DNA of 64,000 nucleotides from GCA-002733465 sp965230525 (lineage in GTDB: Bacteria > Pseudomonadota > Gammaproteobacteria > Enterobacterales > Kangiellaceae), in the NCBI GenBank assembly GCA_965230525.1, contig OZ246008.1, positions 2,604,001-2,668,000 on the forward strand, read 5' to 3'. Each line of letters starts with the position of its first letter. The first letter of the stretch is position 1. The translations under genes were made by a program, and so were the position numbers. This document shows positions 15,895-25,041 of this stretch, piece after piece. The notes beneath the pieces were generated by a model. That model saw only the letters and a list, made by a program, of their open reading frames with translations. It did not search any database and had not been told where the DNA came from.

Positions 15895-17211
15895 ATGAAT
15901 GTTCTTAAATTTGGTGGGACCTCGCTCGGTACTGCAGAGCGAATGAAAAATGTTGCTAACATTGTCTCACAACAATCAAAGGCGATTGTTGTATTGTCCG
16001 CGGTGGCAGGTACAACGGATACTTTAGTGGCTATTTTTACAGCAATAAAAGACCGTAATATTGAATTGGCGGAAGCTAAGACTCGAGAATTAATGGATGC
16101 GTACCATCAATACATTGAGCAATTGTTTCAATCTTCTGATGCTCGCGAACAAGCCGTTGAGTTTGTTCAAGCACAACTTCAGGATGTTTTAGATAATGTT
16201 CGACAACGTTTTGTCGCTTCGCTGGAATTTCATTTGCTCGCCAAAGGGGAAATTATTTCGACTGAACTTTTTACCCTATTGCTCCAAGAAAAACAGATTC
16301 AATGCCAATTATTGTCGGCGTTAGATTTGCTAAAGCTAAATACTGATGGACGCCCTGATGAGGCTTTCTTAAAAACGCAACTGGCTGAACCACTCGCCAA
16401 CCAAGATGCAGTTCAGATTTTTATCACCCAAGGATTTATTTGCAGAAACGCATTTGGTGAAGTTTCCAATTTACAGCGCGGCGGTAGCGATTATTCGGCA
16501 TCTCTTTTTGCCGCCGCTATCGGCGCAAACGAGTTACAAATATGGACTGATATTGATGGGATGCACAATAACGATCCACGTTATGTTGATTCGACTTATC
16601 CGATTCGAGAATTATCTTACGATGAAGCGGCTGAGCTTGCCTACTTTGGCGCTAAAATATTGCATCCAGCAAGTATTAAGCCTGCACGACGATGCAGCAT
16701 ACCAGTAAGGCTATTAAATACTCTAGAGCCTCAAGCGCTCGGCACATTGATTGGTAGTCAATCAGAAAGAGCAAAAGTAAAAGCAGTGGCTGCCAAAAGT
16801 GGCATTACAGCGATTAAAATACGCTCGAGTGAAATGCTTCAAGCGCAAGGGTTCTTGCGCAGAATTTTTGAGATTTTTGAGCTCTATCATACTTCCATCG
16901 ATATGATTACCACTTCAGAAGTAGCGGTTTCCGTCACCATTGATGATACCAGTTACCTTAATGAAATCGTCGAGGCATTAAACGAGTTTGGGCAAGTCGA
17001 TGTTGATCAAGACTTGTCTATCATCAGTGTGGTTGGAGAGCACTTAATTGAAAATAAAAGTGTTAATTCAAAAGTGATTTCTGCGTTACAAAATATTCCG
17101 GTTCGAATGATTTCATTTGGCGGAAGCGCTCATAACATTTCTGTGTTAGTCCCCGAACAATTTAAAATTGAGGCATTGAAAGCGTTGCAAAGAGGACTTT
17201 TCAATGTTTAG
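15895..17211 (+). CDS. lysC: Aspartate kinase (monofunctional, with C-terminal ACT domains)
   Basis: Phosphorylates aspartate, the first step of the aspartate pathway. The 438-residue protein has the kinase motif KFGGTSLGTAERM, the substrate region GFICRNAFGEVSNLQRGGSDYSASLFA, and two ACT-type regulatory repeats after about residue 290 (GFLRRIFEIFELYHTSIDMITTSEVAVSVTI resembles E. coli LysC). Feedback by lysine is likely from the gene neighbourhood but not provable. AAGGA lies 10 nt before the ATG at 15895; a longer in-frame start at 15871 would overlap asd. Its end overlaps lysA by 8 nt. Confidence 0.95.
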   Translation: MNVLKFGGTSLGTAERMKNVANIVSQQSKAIVVLSAVAGTTDTLVAIFTAIKDRNIELAEAKTRELMDAYHQYIEQLFQSSDAREQAVEFVQAQLQDVLDNVRQRFVASLEFHLLAKGEIISTELFTLLLQEKQIQCQLLSALDLLKLNTDGRPDEAFLKTQLAEPLANQDAVQIFITQGFICRNAFGEVSNLQRGGSDYSASLFAAAIGANELQIWTDIDGMHNNDPRYVDSTYPIRELSYDEAAELAYFGAKILHPASIKPARRCSIPVRLLNTLEPQALGTLIGSQSERAKVKAVAAKSGITAIKIRSSEMLQAQGFLRRIFEIFELYHTSIDMITTSEVAVSVTIDDTSYLNEIVEALNEFGQVDVDQDLSIISVVGEHLIENKSVNSKVISALQNIPVRMISFGGSAHNISVLVPEQFKIEALKALQRGLFNV

Positions 17212-18352
17212 TCAAGAGCGCATCGAAGCTTTAAAACAGTACCAAACGCCATTTTATTTCTATGATTTAAGCTTGCTAAGAAATACCTTGGCAAAAGTAA
17301 ACAGCTTAGCAAAGCAATACGATTTTGATATTCATTACGCGGTAAAGGCCAATAGTAATTCTCGAATTCTGCAAGAAGTTTGTCAGGTAGGGTTTGGTGC
17401 GGACTGCGTGAGTGGTAACGAAATTAAGGCGGCACTCGAAAATGGATTTGATGCGAAACAGGTCTTATTTGCGGGAGTCGGAAAAAGTGACCAGGAAATA
17501 ATTTACGCTCTGGAAAATAAAATCCAAGCGTTTAATTGTGAGTCAATAGAAGAAATCCAAGTCATTAATCAGCTCGCAAAGGCGCGTTCTCAAGTCGCAG
17601 AGATTGCGATTCGAATCAATCCTAATGTCGATGCAAAGACTCATAAATACATCACCACGGGGCTTGATGAAAATAAGTTTGGCGTCAATCAATCCGATTT
17701 ACCCGATGTCATTGATTGTTTGTCGAATTCATCCAATATAAAGTTGACTGGTATTCATTTTCATATCGGTTCGCAAATTACTGACTTAAACGTTTTTAAA
17801 GGCTTATGTCTTCGAGTTAATGAAATTCACCAGTGGATGCGAGACCACGGTCAATCAATTAATCATATTAATCTTGGTGGTGGCCTGGGGATTGATTACG
17901 CCGATCCCGATAATAATGCAATTGCAAATTTTGAAAATTATTTCGCAATATTCGATCAATTTCTCGAACGTAAGCAGGGGCAAACCATACATTTTGAACT
18001 GGGTCGCTCCATGGTTGCACAGTGCGGCAGCTTGATCAGCCAAGTGCTTTACACTAAGCAGGGAAGTGCTACCAATTTCGTTATCTTAGATGCAGGAATG
18101 ACAGAGCTGATGCGACCAGCACTTTATCAAAGTTATCATCGGATCGAGAATTTAACCAGTGATAAAGCCACTAAAAACTATGATGTTGTTGGTCCGATTT
18201 GTGAGTCGAGTGACTGCTTTGGGAAGTCGGTTAGTTTGCCAACAACGGTGAGGGGGGATTTGATTGCCATACGTTCCGCTGGCGCATACGGTGAAGTGAT
18301 GACCTCGCGTTATAATTTACGCGAGCAAAATCCGTCGGTTTATCTGGAATAG
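17204..18352 (+). CDS. lysA: Diaminopimelate decarboxylase
   Basis: PLP enzyme that makes lysine from meso-diaminopimelate. The 382-residue product is shorter than E. coli LysA (about 420) but has the fold type III features: Lys48 in HYAVKANSN, GIHFHIGSQ, the phosphate-binding INLGGGLGIDY, ELGRSMVA, and the second-domain GPICESSDCFG and SAGAYGEVM motifs. The length matches compact versions of the family. The start overlaps the end of lysC by 8 nt, so translational coupling is likely. Together the three genes link aspartate kinase, Asd and the last lysine step. Confidence 0.93.
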   Translation: MFSQERIEALKQYQTPFYFYDLSLLRNTLAKVNSLAKQYDFDIHYAVKANSNSRILQEVCQVGFGADCVSGNEIKAALENGFDAKQVLFAGVGKSDQEIIYALENKIQAFNCESIEEIQVINQLAKARSQVAEIAIRINPNVDAKTHKYITTGLDENKFGVNQSDLPDVIDCLSNSSNIKLTGIHFHIGSQITDLNVFKGLCLRVNEIHQWMRDHGQSINHINLGGGLGIDYADPDNNAIANFENYFAIFDQFLERKQGQTIHFELGRSMVAQCGSLISQVLYTKQGSATNFVILDAGMTELMRPALYQSYHRIENLTSDKATKNYDVVGPICESSDCFGKSVSLPTTVRGDLIAIRSAGAYGEVMTSRYNLREQNPSVYLE

Positions 18353-18496
18353 TATGTTTTAAGCTCAAAATACTTAAACAAATCCTAAGATTAAAAGTTT
18401 AGCCTTTGCGTGTTAGAGAGAAGGTTAGATTGGATTGAGTAAACCGTTTAAGTCTATACAAAACGAAGGAAACCGCTCGCCGTTTGTGGGAATTAG

Positions 18497-18531
18497 TTCA
18501 CTCGGTAAAGACAGTTTGTTTACCGAGTGAA
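18497..18531. terminator. Perfect 13-bp hairpin between convergent lysA and hutH
   Basis: TTCACTCGGTAAA (18497-18509) and TTTACCGAGTGAA (18519-18531) form a perfect stem with a 9-nt loop. Neither side has a proper T tract, so it may be a weak or factor-assisted terminator, or a 3'-end stabilising hairpin for both converging transcripts. Confidence 0.55.
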
Positions 18532-18537
18532 ACCTAA

Positions 18538-20073
18538 TTATTTACTTAGTGAAGGTAGCTGGACAACCGTTGCAAAGGAATTAAATTGACCTTGGTGAAT
18601 CAACTCAATAATGCCTTCTATATCGCTCGCCATATACCTATCTTTTTGATAGAAATCAGCCTTTGTTCGAATCAGTTTAATTGCTTCTAAACATGCCGAG
18701 GACGATTTGAGCGGTGCGCGTAATTCGACCCCTTGAGCGGCACATAAAAGTTCAACGGCAATCACGCCAGCCAAATTATCAGACAATTCAATTAACTTAC
18801 ATGCTGCAAACGTTGCCATGCTCACGTGGTCTTCTTGATTTGCCGAGGTGGGCAAGCTATCGACTGAGGCAGGGTGAGCCAAAGTTTTGTTTTCACTTGC
18901 CAACGCGGCGGCAGTGACTTGCGCAATCATAAAACCAGAATTTACACCACTGTCGTTAACCAAAAATGGTGGTAGTTGACTGAGATGCTTGTCCAGCATT
19001 AACGCAATTCTCCGCTCGCTAATGGCACCCACTTCTGCCGCCGCAATGGCTAAGCCGTCTGCGGCAAGGGCTACCGGCTCGGCATGAAAGTTTCCACCCG
19101 AAATAATATCGTTAGCATCAGAAAAAACCAGCGGATTATCAGAAACCGCATTGGCTTCGGTTAGCAATACGCTCGCTTGAAATCTAATTTGATCAAGTAC
19201 AGCACCCATCACTTGTGGTTGGCATCGAAGCGAATAGGGATCTTGAACCTTTCCGCAGTCGGCATGAGAGTCGAGAAGTTGACTCCCTTGCAACATATCT
19301 CGATAAGCTTGTGCTACCGTTGATTGACCCGCATGTCCCCTAACTTTGTGAATTCGCTGGTCAAAAGGGGCAATACTGCCAAGTGCAGCATCGACAGATA
19401 AACTGCCCGCCACAATTGCTGAAGCAAAGCAATTTTCAGTTTTAAACAAACCTGTTAAGGCAATGGCAGTGGAAGCCTGAGTACCGTTTAAAAGTGCCAA
19501 TCCTTCTTTGGCAGCCAGCGCGGTTGGTTCAATCCCAACTGATTCGAGTGCGTGCTTGGCTGTAACTCGCTTGCCTTGGTAAAAAACTTCACCAACGCCA
19601 ATTAGCATACAACTCATATGTGCTAAGGGGGCGAGGTCGCCCGACGCTCCGACCGAACCTTTTTTCGGGATGACAGGGTAGATATCGTGGTTGATCAAGC
19701 TGATCAGAGTTTCGATGACTTTTAATCGGATGCCCGAGTAGCCTTGCGACAAGCTACTGATTTTTAGCGCGATTAAAAGCCGAACAATGTTTTTGTCCAA
19801 TGGCTCGCCAATTCCCGCGGCATGTGAGAGCACTAGACTTTCTTGTAATAGCTGCAACTTATCATCAGGAATACTTGTCGAAGCTAGCAACCCAAAGCCT
19901 GTATTAATTCCATAAACGGTTCGCTTTTCATCAATGACGTTTTGCACTGTGTGAGCAGAACGGTTAATAGCTTCAACGCAGCTTGGATCAAGCGAAAAGG
20001 TCAAATCGTTTTGATAAATGTTACGACAGTCATTTAAGCTCAACTGGCCAGGTTTTATTATGAACTGAGTCAT
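18538..20073 (-). CDS. hutH: Histidine ammonia-lyase
   Basis: Removes ammonia from histidine to give urocanate, the first step of histidine degradation. The 511-residue product carries the Ala143-Ser144-Gly145 tripeptide in GSVGASGDLAPL that cyclises to the MIO cofactor, plus YGINTGFG, QDPYSLRCQPQVMG, and HAEP, all typical of HutH. A good Shine-Dalgarno sequence (GAGG, 7 nt spacing) precedes the ATG at 20073. It follows hutU by 32 nt on the minus strand and is likely cotranscribed with hutC and hutU. The start and end are both family-typical. Confidence 0.97.
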   Translation of the reverse strand: MTQFIIKPGQLSLNDCRNIYQNDLTFSLDPSCVEAINRSAHTVQNVIDEKRTVYGINTGFGLLASTSIPDDKLQLLQESLVLSHAAGIGEPLDKNIVRLLIALKISSLSQGYSGIRLKVIETLISLINHDIYPVIPKKGSVGASGDLAPLAHMSCMLIGVGEVFYQGKRVTAKHALESVGIEPTALAAKEGLALLNGTQASTAIALTGLFKTENCFASAIVAGSLSVDAALGSIAPFDQRIHKVRGHAGQSTVAQAYRDMLQGSQLLDSHADCGKVQDPYSLRCQPQVMGAVLDQIRFQASVLLTEANAVSDNPLVFSDANDIISGGNFHAEPVALAADGLAIAAAEVGAISERRIALMLDKHLSQLPPFLVNDSGVNSGFMIAQVTAAALASENKTLAHPASVDSLPTSANQEDHVSMATFAACKLIELSDNLAGVIAVELLCAAQGVELRAPLKSSSACLEAIKLIRTKADFYQKDRYMASDIEGIIELIHQGQFNSFATVVQLPSLSK

Positions 20074-20105
20074 CTACACACCTCTTATTCTTAATTCTTA
20101 ACTTA

Positions 20106-21803
20106 TTACTGATTGAGCATCGGTAAATTCAATTGGTTTTGTTTGGCACAATCTTTCGCGATATCATAGCCAGCGTCCGCATGTCTCATCACGCCGGTCG
20201 CAGGGTCATTCCAAAGCACGCGTTCAATTCGCGCGTCTGCTGCTTCGCTACCATCACAGCAGATCACCACACCTGAATGTTGCGAGTAACCCATGCCGAC
20301 TCCACCGCCATGGTGCAATGACACCCAGGTAGCGCCACCAGCAACATTGAGCATCGCATTAAGTAACGGCCAATCGGAAACGGCATCGGAACCATCTTTC
20401 ATGCTCTCAGTTTCTCGATTAGGGCTGGCTACCGATCCGGAGTCTAGATGATCTCTGCCTATGACTACCGGTGCCTTTAGTTCACCATCTCGAACCATCT
20501 TATTAAACGCTAGGCCAAGTTTATGCCTAAGTCCAAGCCCAACCCAGCAAATTCTCGACGGCAAACCTTGGAAACTGATGCGTTTTTGTGCCATATCTAG
20601 CCAATTATGCAAATGAGGATCATCGGCAATAATTTCCTTAACTTTTTGGTCGGTTTTATAAATATCTTCTGGGTCACCGGAAAGGGCAGCCCAACGGAAC
20701 GGACCTACACCGCGGCAAAAAAGAGGTCTAATATAAGCGGGTACAAACCCTGGGAAGTCAAATGCATTAGAAACACCTTGATCGAACGCTTCTTGTCGAA
20801 TGTTGTTTCCATAGTCAACGGTTGGGATACCTAAACGATGAAAATCTAGCATTGCTTGTACTTGGATTGCCATTGATTTTCGCGCTTCTTGGGCGACCAG
20901 TTTAGGATCGGATTTGGCCTTTTCCCGCCACTCCGCAACACTCCAGCCAATTGGGAGGTAACCATTAACAGGATCGTGCGCTGAAGTTTGATCGGTAACC
21001 AGATCGGGAGTGACGCCGCGTTTGTGTAGTTCAGGAAAAATTTCTGCTGCGTTACCCAATAAGCCAATGGATATGGCTTGGTTAGCTTTTTGAGCTTGTT
21101 CAAGCATTTCGAGTGCTTCATCGATGCTGGTAGCTTTTTTATCTAAGTAACGAGTTTGCAATCTGAAATCAATTCGGGTTTCGTCGCATTCAACAGCAAT
21201 CATGCAGTAACCTGCCATTGCTGCTGCCAACGGTTGTGCGCCACCCATGCCACCTAAGCCGCCTGTTAGAATCCATTTACCTTGTGTATTGCCCTCAAAA
21301 TGTTGTCGTCCGGCTTCAACAAAAGTTTCATAGGTACCTTGCACAATGCCTTGGCTACCGATATAAATCCAAGAGCCAGCGGTCATTTGGCCGTACATCA
21401 TCAATCCTTTTTTATCGAGCTCATTAAAATGATCCCAATTGGCCCAGCTTGGAACTAAATTGGAATTGGCGATCAACACTCGTGGCGCATCGGCATGAGT
21501 TTGAAACACGCCCACAGGCTTTCCAGATTGAACCAAGAGCGTTTGATCATCTTCTAAGGTTTTTAAGGTTTCTACAATTTTGTCATAGCACTGCCAGTCC
21601 CTTGCGGCACGGCCAATTCCGCCATACACAACCAGCGCCTGCGGATTTTCCGCAACTTCGGGATCAAGATTATTCATTAACATTCTTAATGGCGCTTCGG
21701 TCAACCAAGACTTTGCATTTAATTGGCTTCCGGTAGGGGCCTTAATCACACGGTTTGGATCTATTCTTGGATCGGAGTTGTGGTTAGTATTTGAATCACT
21801 CAT
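20106..21803 (-). CDS. hutU: Urocanate hydratase
   Basis: Converts urocanate to imidazolonepropionate using tightly bound NAD+. The 565-residue product has the typical Lys-Ala-Pro-x-Gly start, the NAD-binding GGLGGMGGAQPLAA, the region DQTSAHDPVNGYLP, and a long C-terminal segment with DHLDSGSVASPNRETE and SLHHGGGVGMGYSQHSG, all hallmarks of urocanase. GAGGA with 7-nt spacing precedes the ATG. Second gene of the hutC-hutU-hutH run. Confidence 0.97.
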   Translation of the reverse strand: MSDSNTNHNSDPRIDPNRVIKAPTGSQLNAKSWLTEAPLRMLMNNLDPEVAENPQALVVYGGIGRAARDWQCYDKIVETLKTLEDDQTLLVQSGKPVGVFQTHADAPRVLIANSNLVPSWANWDHFNELDKKGLMMYGQMTAGSWIYIGSQGIVQGTYETFVEAGRQHFEGNTQGKWILTGGLGGMGGAQPLAAAMAGYCMIAVECDETRIDFRLQTRYLDKKATSIDEALEMLEQAQKANQAISIGLLGNAAEIFPELHKRGVTPDLVTDQTSAHDPVNGYLPIGWSVAEWREKAKSDPKLVAQEARKSMAIQVQAMLDFHRLGIPTVDYGNNIRQEAFDQGVSNAFDFPGFVPAYIRPLFCRGVGPFRWAALSGDPEDIYKTDQKVKEIIADDPHLHNWLDMAQKRISFQGLPSRICWVGLGLRHKLGLAFNKMVRDGELKAPVVIGRDHLDSGSVASPNRETESMKDGSDAVSDWPLLNAMLNVAGGATWVSLHHGGGVGMGYSQHSGVVICCDGSEAADARIERVLWNDPATGVMRHADAGYDIAKDCAKQNQLNLPMLNQ

Positions 21804-21851
21804 TAGAAATTCCTCTCTACAATGTTAGTTTTTATCGTTGCAGTAAATTCA

Positions 21852-22562
21852 CTATTTTGGTGTGAATTTAGTGCCAAAACTGTAGCGGTTGCCGGGGTGA
21901 AATAGCCTTGCAAAACTGACCAATTTGTCACCACACCATGTTTTTCGGCTAAGCAACAACAGTGCCTCATCATCATCCACTTGTAACAGCTTTCTGATTT
22001 TGTCTGGGCCGATAACGGCCTCTATTTGGTGCTCCGCTTCCGTGATTGGCAAAATTTCAGTTAAATATTCCCCTGGCGTGGTTTCTTCGAAATTTTGCTC
22101 GAGGTATTCCGGGGCAAAACTTGGGTTCACCCAACGCACTTCCAACTGAATCGGCTTGCCATTTTGTTGATGCACCACCTGTGAAAAATAAGCAAAATCC
22201 CCCGCAGAAAGCTCTAGCGCCTTGGCGATGTCATCGTCTAAAGTCACCTGTGATAAGGCTAAAAGTTGGGAGTCATAAGCGTGACCTTTGAGCTTTACTT
22301 CTGCTGCAATGCTATTGATTTGCAGGAGTGCCGACTGTTGTTTTTCTTCAGCGACAAAGCTTCCTTTACCTTTTATTCGTACTAATGTTCCTTCCAGCAA
22401 TAGCTCTTGTAATGCGCGTCTTGCGGTCATTCTGCTGACGTTACACAAGTCGACCAACTCATTTTCCGAAGGCACACGTTCACCGGCCTGCCAGCTACCA
22501 TTACTGATGCCGGAAAGCACATAGTCTTTTACATATTGATATCGATTCACGGTTTTGCTCAT
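21852..22562 (-). CDS. hutC: Histidine utilisation repressor, GntR/HutC family
   Basis: A 236-residue (or 241 with the ATG at 22577) transcription factor. The N-terminal winged helix-turn-helix (RVPSENELVDLCNVSRMTARRALQELLLEGTLVRIKGKGSFVA) is classic GntR, and the rest is a UTRA ligand domain, which in HutC proteins binds urocanate. It probably represses hutUH and perhaps hutG. It lies 48 nt upstream of hutU, and its own start overlaps a HutC-type palindrome (22586-22597), so autoregulation is likely. Neither start has a clear Shine-Dalgarno sequence. Confidence 0.93.
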   Translation of the reverse strand: MSKTVNRYQYVKDYVLSGISNGSWQAGERVPSENELVDLCNVSRMTARRALQELLLEGTLVRIKGKGSFVAEEKQQSALLQINSIAAEVKLKGHAYDSQLLALSQVTLDDDIAKALELSAGDFAYFSQVVHQQNGKPIQLEVRWVNPSFAPEYLEQNFEETTPGEYLTEILPITEAEHQIEAVIGPDKIRKLLQVDDDEALLLLSRKTWCGDKLVSFARLFHPGNRYSFGTKFTPK

Positions 22563-22585
22563 GGCATTATTATGCATATGTTTGG

Positions 22586-22597
22586 TTGTATATACAA
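22586..22597. promoter_or_regulatory. HutC-type operator
   Basis: The perfect 12-bp palindrome TTGTATATACAA closely resembles known HutC sites (TTGTATGTACAA type) in Pseudomonas. It lies 24 nt upstream of the hutC start and about 117 nt upstream of hutG. On the minus strand its TATATA core is 18 nt from a TTTAAT hexamer, so the repressor could cover the -10 box of the hutC-U-H promoter. One copy serving both directions is inferred. Confidence 0.75.
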
Positions 22598-22713
22598 GTG
22601 ATTGAAAGTAAAATTAAACAGTGGATTTAGGTGAAAAAGAAAGTTTTAGAGCTATACTTAATAAAATCAATTAGTTAGCTCGATTACCCTCGAAACTAGC
22701 AGGAGTGAGCACG

Positions 22714-23517
22714 TTGAAGAATAAGACCTTTGAGTTTTTCCAAGGGACGAAGCCAATTTTAGTCTCTATGCCGCACAATGGCGTTGAGATACCTGAGTCT
22801 ATTGCTGCTCGTATGACCAATTCAGCCAAGCGGGTTATCGATACCGATTGGTATTTAGATCAACTCTATGACTTCAGTAAATCACAAGGCTGCTACTTAA
22901 TCTGTCCGCGCTATAACCGCTATGTAATCGATTTAAACCGCCCGCAAAATGATGAAAGTCTTTATCCAGGACAGGATACCACTGAGTTGTGCCCCACCAC
23001 TCAGTTTGACCGGCAACCGATCTACCTCAATAATGAGTTGCCGAGCCAGCAAGAAATTAAACAAAGAATCCAAGACTATTGGCTGCCGTATCATAATCAA
23101 TTAGAAAGCACGCTCAAGCAGATTAGAGCGGAATTTGGAGGCGCGTTACTGTTTGAAGCGCACTCAATTAAATCACAGGTCCCGCGTTTTTTTGAAGGCA
23201 AGTTACCAGATTTTAATTTTGGCACCAATAACCAGCAAAGCTGCGCTAAGGAGCTGTCTGAACTGGTCGATAGTTGGTCGCCGCCAGGTTTTACCAAAGT
23301 TCTTAATGGGCGCTTTAAGGGCGGTTATATCACCCGAGCTTATGGACGCCCCAATGACAACATTCACGCGATACAATTAGAGCTTTCTCAGGCCACTTAT
23401 TTAAATGAAGAAACACTCGAAATAGACCCGAGTAAGCGAGATGTTGTGGTGCCGATGTTGAAACAAATGTTCACGCTTTTCGAGCAATTCATCACTCAAA
23501 AACTCACAGGATATTAA
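22714..23517 (+). CDS. hutG: N-formylglutamate deformylase
   Basis: Final step of the five-step histidine pathway: N-formylglutamate to glutamate and formate. The 267-residue product has the family motifs SMPHNGVEIPE, DTDWYLDQLYDF, RYNRYVIDLNRP, FEAHSIKSQVPRFF and KGGYITRAYGRP, with His and Asp metal-ligand candidates. The likely start is TTG at 22714, 8 nt after AGGAG; a GTG at 22705 is also in frame but is directly joined to the AGGA. Divergent from hutCUH across the operator. hutI (imidazolonepropionase) and hutF are not in this window. Confidence 0.92.
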   Translation: MKNKTFEFFQGTKPILVSMPHNGVEIPESIAARMTNSAKRVIDTDWYLDQLYDFSKSQGCYLICPRYNRYVIDLNRPQNDESLYPGQDTTELCPTTQFDRQPIYLNNELPSQQEIKQRIQDYWLPYHNQLESTLKQIRAEFGGALLFEAHSIKSQVPRFFEGKLPDFNFGTNNQQSCAKELSELVDSWSPPGFTKVLNGRFKGGYITRAYGRPNDNIHAIQLELSQATYLNEETLEIDPSKRDVVVPMLKQMFTLFEQFITQKLTGY

Positions 23518-23528
23518 TTATATAATTT

Positions 23529-24776
23529 ATGTCATTCAATCATTTAAAACGGGTTAAAGTATTTTCAGAGGACTTGCAAAAAGGCATGTTCGTTGCCGAG
23601 CTCGATCGTGATTGGAGCGAGTCGACATTTCTATTGCAAGGTTTCACCATTGAAGATCAAAGTGATATCGATGCGGTGATGAATCAATGTAAATTTGTTT
23701 ATGTGGATTTCAAAAGTGAGTCACAATTTAAAAGCTATCGACTCGCCACCACTCGCTCAACGACTTATCAAACTTCTAATCAAGATTCTTATGAAGCCAA
23801 GCAAAACTATTTGGCTAATAAGTTGTCCCCCGCCGCCGATCGATTTAAGAAAACCTCTAAACTGATGAAGGGCTTGATGGATCGTATTATGCTAGGGGAA
23901 GATTTTGATCTACATGGCGTGAAAAACGTGGTTAAGGAAAACGTCAGGCAGGTGTTGGAAAACCAAGATGCAATGTTGATGATGACATTGTTAAAAAATA
24001 AAAATGATTCGCGCGCCGAGCATTCACTCAATGTAAGTATTTTAGCAATTGGTTTTGCACGATTTTTAGGCTACCAGCAGCGTGCTCTTGAAGATATTGG
24101 TATGGGCGCGTTATTACACGATATCGGCCAAATTCGAGTTGACGAAAAGTTATTGAAAAAGGCTGGGCGGCTTAATCAGAATGAAATGGCTGAAATGTGC
24201 CGACATCCCAAATACGGTCTGGATATTTTGCAAAGCAAACAAGGTCTGAGTGAGAGCTGTATCGATATCGCTGTCAATCATCACGAGCGATTAGGAGGGC
24301 AAGGGTATCCCAGAGGATTGACCGCCGAGAAGTTATCGGCAAACGTGAGACTCGTTAGCATCGTTGATGTTTTTGAATCGCTAACAACCCCGCAAGTTTA
24401 TCGCAAATCCATGTCGGTGGTGGATGCCTATAAGGTTTTGATGGCTGGAAAGGGTACGCATTATGACGAAAATATGGTGGTCAAGTTTATCGAATGGCGT
24501 GGGATTTATCCGCCAGGTGCAATTGTAGAAATGGTTAACGGCGAAGTCGGCATCGTGATTGCTGCCAATTCCGAGTTTAAGCTCAAGCCCAAAGTGATTT
24601 TGGTTCTCGATGAATATAAACAACCCCGAAAAGAAAAAATTATTGATCTTTCGAAAATGCCTTTAGATGCCGTGTCTGAGCCCTACAAAATTGTAAAGGC
24701 ATTCGAAAATACCGCGTTTGGAATTGATTTACAAGCCTATGCAGATAAAGGGCTAAAAGTGCAACCGCCTCAGTAG
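23529..24776 (+). CDS. DUF3391/HD-GYP protein, putative c-di-GMP phosphodiesterase (copy 1)
   Basis: A 415-residue cytosolic protein with an N-terminal DUF3391-like segment (about residues 5-150) and a C-terminal HD-GYP domain: His165, His197-Asp198, HHE at 251-253 and GYP at 259-261. Such domains hydrolyse cyclic-di-GMP. The motif reads HDIGQ instead of the usual HDIGK, as does the neighbour copy. It is followed by a colinear paralogue and has no gap relative to it. The start lies 11 nt after hutG; no good Shine-Dalgarno sequence is seen. Confidence 0.88.
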   Translation: MSFNHLKRVKVFSEDLQKGMFVAELDRDWSESTFLLQGFTIEDQSDIDAVMNQCKFVYVDFKSESQFKSYRLATTRSTTYQTSNQDSYEAKQNYLANKLSPAADRFKKTSKLMKGLMDRIMLGEDFDLHGVKNVVKENVRQVLENQDAMLMMTLLKNKNDSRAEHSLNVSILAIGFARFLGYQQRALEDIGMGALLHDIGQIRVDEKLLKKAGRLNQNEMAEMCRHPKYGLDILQSKQGLSESCIDIAVNHHERLGGQGYPRGLTAEKLSANVRLVSIVDVFESLTTPQVYRKSMSVVDAYKVLMAGKGTHYDENMVVKFIEWRGIYPPGAIVEMVNGEVGIVIAANSEFKLKPKVILVLDEYKQPRKEKIIDLSKMPLDAVSEPYKIVKAFENTAFGIDLQAYADKGLKVQPPQ

Positions 24777-25041
24777 TTGTTTACTTTTAGTGGGTTAGTT
24801 TTAGGAACGCTGGGATTTTAACTTTTCCATGCCTTAAATCATTAGAGTTTCAAATCAATAAAGTTTTAAAGCATTAAATTTTAATCGAAGATAGTTTAAC
24901 CCCAGAAATCGTTAAATTTATTCCAGCAGAAATAACACTGTCACAAACGTCGGCTAAGCTAGGGTAGTATTTACAACAAGTGATTGACCCACATGAATTA
25001 TTTAGCAATACTCTCGGTAATTCTAACGAGTAATAAAAAAC

